DNA of 36,111 nucleotides from the NCBI GenBank assembly GCA_910587905.1, contig CAJUOF010000061.1, positions 1-36,111 of the forward strand, written 5' to 3'. The stretch comes from an uncultured Lachnospiraceae bacterium (GTDB lineage: Bacteria; Bacillota_A; Clostridia; Lachnospirales; Lachnospiraceae). Below, one piece after another: positions 31,017-36,111 of this stretch (the first letter of the stretch is position 1; every line of letters begins with the position of its first letter). The notes under the pieces were generated by a model, which did not search any database, was not told the DNA's origin, and saw nothing but the letters and a program-made list of their open reading frames with translations. The position numbers and the translations under genes were made by a program.

Positions 31017-32567
31017 GCTTATTTCAAACTTCCAATGAATATCTATCTCCTTTGTCTCATATACGATAACCTTTTCTATCGCATCATACATATTCCGCCG
31101 CATCTCACTCTCCGCTTTCGCCAGCAAATCCGCCGATGTTTCTAATGTTTTTAGCCGCATGCTCTCTTCCTTTTGTTTTCTGACCGCTTCCTCTTCCTGC
31201 TCCTGCAACTTTACAAACTGTGCCTGCAATTTTTCTTTCCACCGTAACAGCCTATTCTTCTCTTTTAAGAATGTGTCTTTGTCAAATTTGCCATCCCGAT
31301 ACTGCTCATACAGCGTCAGATTCTCCGAAGCAAACGCATCCAGCTTTTTTTGGACAACTTTCCGGGCATTCCGATATTCTGCCGGCAGGTCTGGCTGCGG
31401 CTTCGATTGTATCTTTTTATATGTCTCGTCCATCAACATAAGCTGCGCTTTATAGGCGGCCAAAACAACCTCCTCAATTTCCCTTCGGCTCCATCTGACC
31501 CTGCAGCATGGGGAATCTGTGCGGTAAAGCTTCGTCGCACAAGAATAATATTCATCGTTTCCAAAGGTTTTTCTCAGGCGTCTGCCGCAATAGGCGCAGT
31601 AATAAACCCTGTCCGAAACATCTTTTCGTTGTGCCACTTTGTACTTTACTTTTCGAATTTTTGCATTTGCCGCCTCATATTCATCGTGGGTCACGATTGC
31701 TTCATGCTGATTTTCCACGATAACCCACTCCTCCGGCCTCCGTTTCCGCTGCACCGGCGCCCGTATCGTCTCATTCTCACATTTAAAGCTCACCATGGCG
31801 CCCGTATACTTATAATCCCGTATAATACGCAAAACCGCCTGGTGGCTCCACATGGCATCGCTGTACATGTCCTTTCTGTTAAGCTGCTTATATTCCATGG
31901 GGGTCAAAATCCGTTTTGCATTCAGCTTTGCCGCTATTTCCGTGGATTTCATCCCAGCGATCGCCGACTCAAAGATTTCCCGCACCACCGGCGCTGTTAC
32001 CGGATCCGGAACCATCTCATGTTTAACCCCCTCTTTCTTCTTATACCCATATGGACAATGTGTGATATATTTCCCTTTGGACATTTTCAGATGCATGGCG
32101 GATTTGACCTTTTCGGAAAGATCCTGGCTGTATCGCTGATAAATTAAATTTCGAAAGGCCACATCAATTCCGCCAGTTGTTCCTATATAATTCTCGCTGT
32201 CATAGTGATCATTGACAGAAATGAACCGGACACCCAAAAACGGAAAAATATGTTCCAGATAATCACCGACCTCCAGATAATTCCGCCCGAACCGGGAAAG
32301 ATCTTTTACAACGATACAGGCAATGTCACCATTCTTCACCGCCTCCAGCATACGCTTAAATTCTGGTCGCTCAAAATTGGTACCTGTAAAGCCGTCATCC
32401 ACAAATTCTACCATCGAAAGGTCTCTCAAATCGGCATGCTCCCGGATGTATCGCTGTACCAGAAGACGCTGACTGCCAATACTGTCGCTTTCGTCTTTCA
32501 ACAGATTATTTTTCAAATCTACGTCGTCCTGAGACAGCCTTAGATATACTGCAAGACCGTTTACCAT
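31011..32567 (-). CDS. Large serine recombinase 1 (third in the recombinase operon)
   Basis: A 518-residue site-specific recombinase. The resolvase domain carries the catalytic Ser12 in VYLRLSQDD, the VDDGFTGTNFERPEFKRML stretch and KDLSRFGRNYLEVG with active-site arginines. The recombinase domain (PYGYKKKEG onward, about 165-290) is followed by a zinc ribbon with CAYCGRRL and a CATKLYRTDSPCC pair (about 315-360), then a coiled coil (390-485). All motifs appear intact. Stop of the upstream recombinase is 3 bases before this ATG. It shares with its two neighbours the IFPFLGVRFI-VND stretch, so the three are related but clearly divergent. Confidence 0.92.
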   Translation of the reverse strand: MVNGLAVYLRLSQDDVDLKNNLLKDESDSIGSQRLLVQRYIREHADLRDLSMVEFVDDGFTGTNFERPEFKRMLEAVKNGDIACIVVKDLSRFGRNYLEVGDYLEHIFPFLGVRFISVNDHYDSENYIGTTGGIDVAFRNLIYQRYSQDLSEKVKSAMHLKMSKGKYITHCPYGYKKKEGVKHEMVPDPVTAPVVREIFESAIAGMKSTEIAAKLNAKRILTPMEYKQLNRKDMYSDAMWSHQAVLRIIRDYKYTGAMVSFKCENETIRAPVQRKRRPEEWVIVENQHEAIVTHDEYEAANAKIRKVKYKVAQRKDVSDRVYYCAYCGRRLRKTFGNDEYYSCATKLYRTDSPCCRVRWSRREIEEVVLAAYKAQLMLMDETYKKIQSKPQPDLPAEYRNARKVVQKKLDAFASENLTLYEQYRDGKFDKDTFLKEKNRLLRWKEKLQAQFVKLQEQEEEAVRKQKEESMRLKTLETSADLLAKAESEMRRNMYDAIEKVIVYETKEIDIHWKFEISL

Positions 32568-32570
32568 CTG

Positions 32571-34271
32571 TCACGCAACCTCCCTCCGTATCCGTTCACA
32601 CTCATCGAACAAATCCTCAAACTCATTCATATAGCGAAATTCAATGGATATGTGATTATCCGCATATAGCTTGATCTCTTTCACCATGGCATCAAGCATC
32701 ATCGAATCCAGGGTCTCCGCCTTATAAAATCTGGAAACAAACTGCTCCCATCTCCTTTCCCCCTGCTCTGCATCCGCCGCTTTGACCCGGACACTCTGCA
32801 GTTCGCATAGCTCCTGTTCAAGAGAGGCCAATTCTTCCTGATACCGCTTTTTTGCGTAAAAATATTCATCCTGTGTGAGGATTCCTGATTTCAGGTCGGT
32901 ATAAAGAGAAGCATACAAGCTTTTTCGCCGGTCAATTTCCTTTTGGATATCCTGAAGCCGTGTGCCTGGCGCAATCTGATTTGTTTTTTCCTTTTCCTTC
33001 GCGATCAACGCTTTCAAAACCTCCTGGGTATCCATAAACACCTCCATCTGTTTCCGCAGCGTTGCAAGAACAGCCTCATCCAGGTCCACGGCCCTGATGC
33101 TTTTCTTCGGACATGCGGTATCTCCAAGCTCAATATTTTCCGGACATTTATAATTATAATAGACCACGGTCCCGCTTCGTTTGGACGTATTATAGGAATG
33201 GACCTGCTTGATCACACGTCCGCAGTCTGCGCACCTTAGAAGCGAGCCATAAGGGTTTTTCCGTTTCGGAAGATTTGCATACTTCCCATAATTTTTTCTG
33301 GCTGACTGGCTGTTTCTGGCCGTAACCTTCTGGACTTTTGTCCACAATTCCATACTGACAATCGGCTCATGGGTATGTTCCGCCACATCCCATTCCGACT
33401 GGTCTGTCCAATGAAAGGGGATTCCCTTATAAAGACAGCTTCCGCTCCGTCCCTGTGCAAGGTTCCCAATATATACAACATTTTGCAGCAAGTCAGAAAG
33501 GACATGTCGATTCCAGGGCAGATCAGAACCCTTTTTATTGTTGTTGGTAATAATTCCCCGCTCAAACCGGAGCCGCCCCGGCGAAGGAATCCCTTTTTCA
33601 TTCAGAATTCTTGTAATCGTGCCGATACCGGCGCCCCCGGCTCGCAGCTCAAAAATCTCAACTACAAAAGGAGCAGACTCCGGGTCGATAATCAAATGAT
33701 TTTTATCTTTCGGGTCTTTCAGATAACCATAAGGCGCATAATTTCCGATATATTCTCCCCGCAGGCGCTTCTGTTTCAATGCCGTGCCGACTTTCCGGGA
33801 TATGTCTTTCGCATATACGTCATTGACAACATTTTTTAAGGACGCACCCAGTTCGTCACTGGAGGTCAGCATGGCACTGTCATAATTGTCATTGACGGCA
33901 ATAAAGCGAACTCCAAGAAAGGGAAAAATCTTTTCAATAAAATCGCCTGCTTCCACATAATTACGTCCCAGACGGGATAAGTCCTTCATAATAATACAGT
34001 TGATTTTCCCGTTTTTGACATCACAAAGCAACCGGTTAAATTCCGGACGCTCAAAGTCTGTCCCAGTGAAACCGTTATCTGCATAGACATCCACAAGTAC
34101 CAAATAGGGTCTGGAGTTAACATATTCCATCAGGAAATTTTTCTGATTCTCCATGGAATCTGCATCTTTTTTCCCATTATCCAGGACAGACAGACGAAGA
34201 TAGATCCCAACACGGAAAATATCTGCCTCTTTGGCGGATACAGTCCCTTTTTTTCGAGATGTACGGGCCAT
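32571..34271 (-). CDS. Large serine recombinase 2 (second in the recombinase operon)
   Basis: A 566-residue large serine recombinase. The catalytic Ser28 is in VGIYLRLSVLD; DNGFTGTDFERPEFNRLL and MKDLSRLGRNYVEAGDFIEKIFPFLGVRFI follow. The recombinase domain spans about 185-320, the zinc ribbon CADCGRVI with YKCPENIELGDTAC about 355-400, and a long coiled coil with a basic tail closes the protein. An unusually strong ribosome binding site, AGGAGGTGAT, precedes ATG, although the preceding stop codon is only 2 bases away. Complete, with no frameshift. Confidence 0.93.
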   Translation of the reverse strand: MARTSRKKGTVSAKEADIFRVGIYLRLSVLDNGKKDADSMENQKNFLMEYVNSRPYLVLVDVYADNGFTGTDFERPEFNRLLCDVKNGKINCIIMKDLSRLGRNYVEAGDFIEKIFPFLGVRFIAVNDNYDSAMLTSSDELGASLKNVVNDVYAKDISRKVGTALKQKRLRGEYIGNYAPYGYLKDPKDKNHLIIDPESAPFVVEIFELRAGGAGIGTITRILNEKGIPSPGRLRFERGIITNNNKKGSDLPWNRHVLSDLLQNVVYIGNLAQGRSGSCLYKGIPFHWTDQSEWDVAEHTHEPIVSMELWTKVQKVTARNSQSARKNYGKYANLPKRKNPYGSLLRCADCGRVIKQVHSYNTSKRSGTVVYYNYKCPENIELGDTACPKKSIRAVDLDEAVLATLRKQMEVFMDTQEVLKALIAKEKEKTNQIAPGTRLQDIQKEIDRRKSLYASLYTDLKSGILTQDEYFYAKKRYQEELASLEQELCELQSVRVKAADAEQGERRWEQFVSRFYKAETLDSMMLDAMVKEIKLYADNHISIEFRYMNEFEDLFDECERIRREVA

Positions 34272-34273
34272 TT

Positions 34274-35956
34274 TTATATCACCTCCTGTTTTGGTAGAAC
34301 CACTTCGCTCCCATCAGCCTGCTGTTCTTTCAAAAAAGACATAATGTCCGCGAATTGGTCCCTCTGACGAAAAACTACTTCTATCTCGGAATCCTCAAAA
34401 ACCCGTATCCTCTCAATTAAATGAACAACCACGAGGCGGGAGATTTCCGAAATATTTTTATATTTCCGAAACTGTGAAAGCCAGCTTTGCTGCTCGCTTA
34501 ATCCCTGCTGAATGTTGGATTTATCACGGATCAGCTGGTCGAGAACCTGCTTTGCCTCGTCGATTCTGGCAGCAAATTCCTCCTTCAATGTGAGGAACTC
34601 TTCTCTAGTCAGGATCCCTGCACGAAGATCCTCATAGACTCCAAGCCGCAGCACGTTATTTTTCTCAATCACCTGGCTCTGGTATTCCATATTGGCCTCT
34701 ATCTTTTTGATCTCAGACCTTTCCCATGAAAGCGCCTCTATTTGCTGCATGGCCCGGTCCATATCCAGGATCGTCCGAATCTGCTGCTGCACTGTTACCA
34801 GCACCGCCTGGTCAAGAATATCCTCCCGGATGCTGTGCTTGCTGCAGACCGTGCGGTTTGCCTTGTTTGCACTGCAAACATAATAGACATATCTTTTCCC
34901 ACCGCCGTTCACCGTCTTCCTGACCACGGGAGCCCCGCAATCTCCGCAGAATATACGGCCACAATAAGAATGCACCGCAGTTTGTTCTGCACCGGCGCGG
35001 GTGTCTTCTCGCAAAATCTGTTGTACCATATCAAACTGGGGGCGGGATATGATGGCCTCATGCCGGTTTTCCACACGCACCCATTCGCTTTCACATTTGT
35101 AGATCAGTTTCTTTGTTTTATAATTAGGGGTTGTGCGTTTTCCCTGTACCATTACCCCTGTGTATATTTCATTCTTTAAAATCCTTCTGACGGCCACATG
35201 GTTCCACAGCGTCTTCCCGCTTGTCTTAAATCCCGTCTTCAGTCTGCTACCTCTCGCTTTCTTATATTCCATGGGGGATAAAACCCCAAGTTCATTTAAT
35301 CTGGCGGCAATCCGGTTCGGGCTTAAACCCTCCACCTTCCATTTAAAAATATCACGCACGATATCTGCCGCATATTCGTCAATCACGAGGTGGTTCTTAT
35401 TTTCCGGGTCCTTTTCGTATCCATATACAGCAAAGCTGGCAATACATTCACCCTGGCGCCGTTTGATATCCAGATTGCTCCGGACCTTTACAGAAATATC
35501 ACGGCTATAGGAATCATTGATCAAATTTTTAAATGGAATAACAATACTGTCCGCACTGCCCGCATAGTCCGTATCAAAACCGTCATTGACCGCAATAAAG
35601 CGGATTCCCAGCTGCGGAAAAATCTTTTCGATATATTTTCCACATTCGATATAATCTCTTCCAAACCGGGAAAGATCCTTGACAATGATACAATTTATCT
35701 TTCCACACCGCACATCATCCATCATGCGCTTGAACTCCGGCCGTTCAAAATTTGTTCCTGTCCGTCCATCGTCTTTATACTCATCGTATAATTCCATTTC
35801 CCGGTGTTTCGCCAAAAAATCCATAAGCAGCTCTCTCTGATTATGGATACTGTTGCTCTCGGATTTTCCGTTTCCGGCAAAAGAAAAATCGCCATCATCC
35901 TTCGACAAGCGCAGGTAGATGGCGACCTTATAAATCTGGTCTGTCATATGAATCAT
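34274..35956 (-). CDS. Large serine recombinase 3 (first in the recombinase operon)
   Basis: A 560-residue large serine recombinase with catalytic Ser18 in VAIYLRLSKDD, DDGRTGTNFERPEFKRMM and KDLSRFGRDYIECGKYIEKIFPQLGIRFI. The recombinase domain is followed by a zinc ribbon (CGDCGAPVV and CSANKANRTVC) and a coiled coil (about 430-500). I chose ATG 35956, with AAGGAG upstream, over an in-frame ATG at 36097, whose extra 47 residues have no family character and overlap the predicted promoter. It heads the recombinase operon; the intergenic start region holds a 13-base direct repeat. Confidence 0.92.
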   Translation of the reverse strand: MIHMTDQIYKVAIYLRLSKDDGDFSFAGNGKSESNSIHNQRELLMDFLAKHREMELYDEYKDDGRTGTNFERPEFKRMMDDVRCGKINCIIVKDLSRFGRDYIECGKYIEKIFPQLGIRFIAVNDGFDTDYAGSADSIVIPFKNLINDSYSRDISVKVRSNLDIKRRQGECIASFAVYGYEKDPENKNHLVIDEYAADIVRDIFKWKVEGLSPNRIAARLNELGVLSPMEYKKARGSRLKTGFKTSGKTLWNHVAVRRILKNEIYTGVMVQGKRTTPNYKTKKLIYKCESEWVRVENRHEAIISRPQFDMVQQILREDTRAGAEQTAVHSYCGRIFCGDCGAPVVRKTVNGGGKRYVYYVCSANKANRTVCSKHSIREDILDQAVLVTVQQQIRTILDMDRAMQQIEALSWERSEIKKIEANMEYQSQVIEKNNVLRLGVYEDLRAGILTREEFLTLKEEFAARIDEAKQVLDQLIRDKSNIQQGLSEQQSWLSQFRKYKNISEISRLVVVHLIERIRVFEDSEIEVVFRQRDQFADIMSFLKEQQADGSEVVLPKQEVI

Positions 35957-35968
35957 TGCGCTGCTCCT

Positions 35969-36077
35969 TTTCTGAATATTACGAAAGTCCGTACTAAACA
36001 GCCAGAGTAGCCGCTGATTTTGTCCAACTATATTGTAACATGAGCAGACATAAAAATCCAGCCGTTTCTGAATATTA
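35969..36077 (-). promoter_or_regulatory. Leader of the recombinase operon: extended -10 promoter and direct repeats
   Basis: TGT followed by TACAAT (36032-36040, minus) is an extended -10 element; no good -35 is seen. TTTCTGAATATTA occurs twice, at 35969-35981 and 36065-36077, on either side of the promoter, and could bind a regulator or recombinase. Confidence 0.4.
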
Positions 36078-36111
36078 ACTGTGGTATTTTCTTCCACTAC
36101 ATGGACGCTAT

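Larger units (their letters stand above)
29398..36111. mobile_element. Partial integrated element with AbiE and three serine recombinases
   Basis: From the spoVT junction to the end of the window all genes are on the minus strand and none belongs to the syntenic sporulation block: abiEii, abiEi and three large serine recombinases. Base composition is visibly more AT-rich than the flanking core. Only one end is in view; the other junction, the rest of the cargo and the native 5' end of spoVT should lie to the right. Confidence 0.75.

Noticed and set aside
1..36111. CRISPR arrays, rRNA and tRNA genes
   Set aside because: No regularly spaced repeats and no recognisable tRNA or rRNA sequence were found on reading both strands.

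Overview
The window looks like one end of a metagenome-assembled contig from an endospore-forming Clostridia bacterium, most likely Lachnospiraceae. The evidence is the syntenic block spoVT-mazG-hup-rqcP-yabP-yabQ-divIC-spoIIE-tilS-hpt-ftsH, the strong Gram-positive ribosome binding sites and the gut-type carbohydrate genes. Bases 1-49 are not genomic: they match the P7/index/Read-2 side of an Illumina TruSeq adapter, so the contig begins inside ilvD.

Layout. (1) 50-1466: truncated ilvD and leuB (branched-chain amino acid synthesis), minus strand. (2) 1761-3680: one AAA-ATPase/PD-(D/E)XK gene of the DUF1703 type, bracketed by two near-identical terminators. (3) 3686-13215: a tightly packed nine-gene minus-strand operon. 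In transcription order it encodes a solute-binding lipoprotein, ABC ATPase, enolase-superfamily dehydratase, fused ABC permease, C-glycoside deglycosidase-like beta and alpha subunits, a Gfo/Idh/MocA oxidoreductase, a DMT exporter and a second sugar isomerase. A divergent GntR/UTRA regulator at 13419 faces it across a promoter region carrying TGTA-NN-TACA operators. I read this as a self-contained uptake and 3-oxo/C-glycoside cleavage system. (4) 14279-16543: pncB and plsC, plus strand. (5) 16622-20217: an FAD/Rieske oxidoreductase and a GH13 maltodextrin-type hydrolase, minus strand. (6) 20599-29445: the conserved sporulation, division and tRNA block, minus strand. (7) About 29400-36111: an inserted element with an AbiE toxin-antitoxin pair and three tandem large serine recombinases, whose edge lies inside the 5' end of spoVT.

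How the genes work together. In the operon, the importer would bring in a glycoside (probably acidic, judging from the FbpABC-like importer and the acid-sugar dehydratase fold). The oxidoreductase would oxidise the sugar at C3, the alpha/beta pair would break the glycosidic bond, the isomerase and dehydratase would process the sugar, and the DMT protein might export the released aglycone. In the element, spoVT loses its usual N-terminal strand and gains an element-encoded start. That resembles the sporulation-gene intervening elements (skin in sigK, SPbeta in spsM) that serine recombinases excise during sporulation. The other half of spoVT should lie beyond the right end of the window.

Family calls come from reading motifs without database searches. 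Promoters and operators are pattern matches only.
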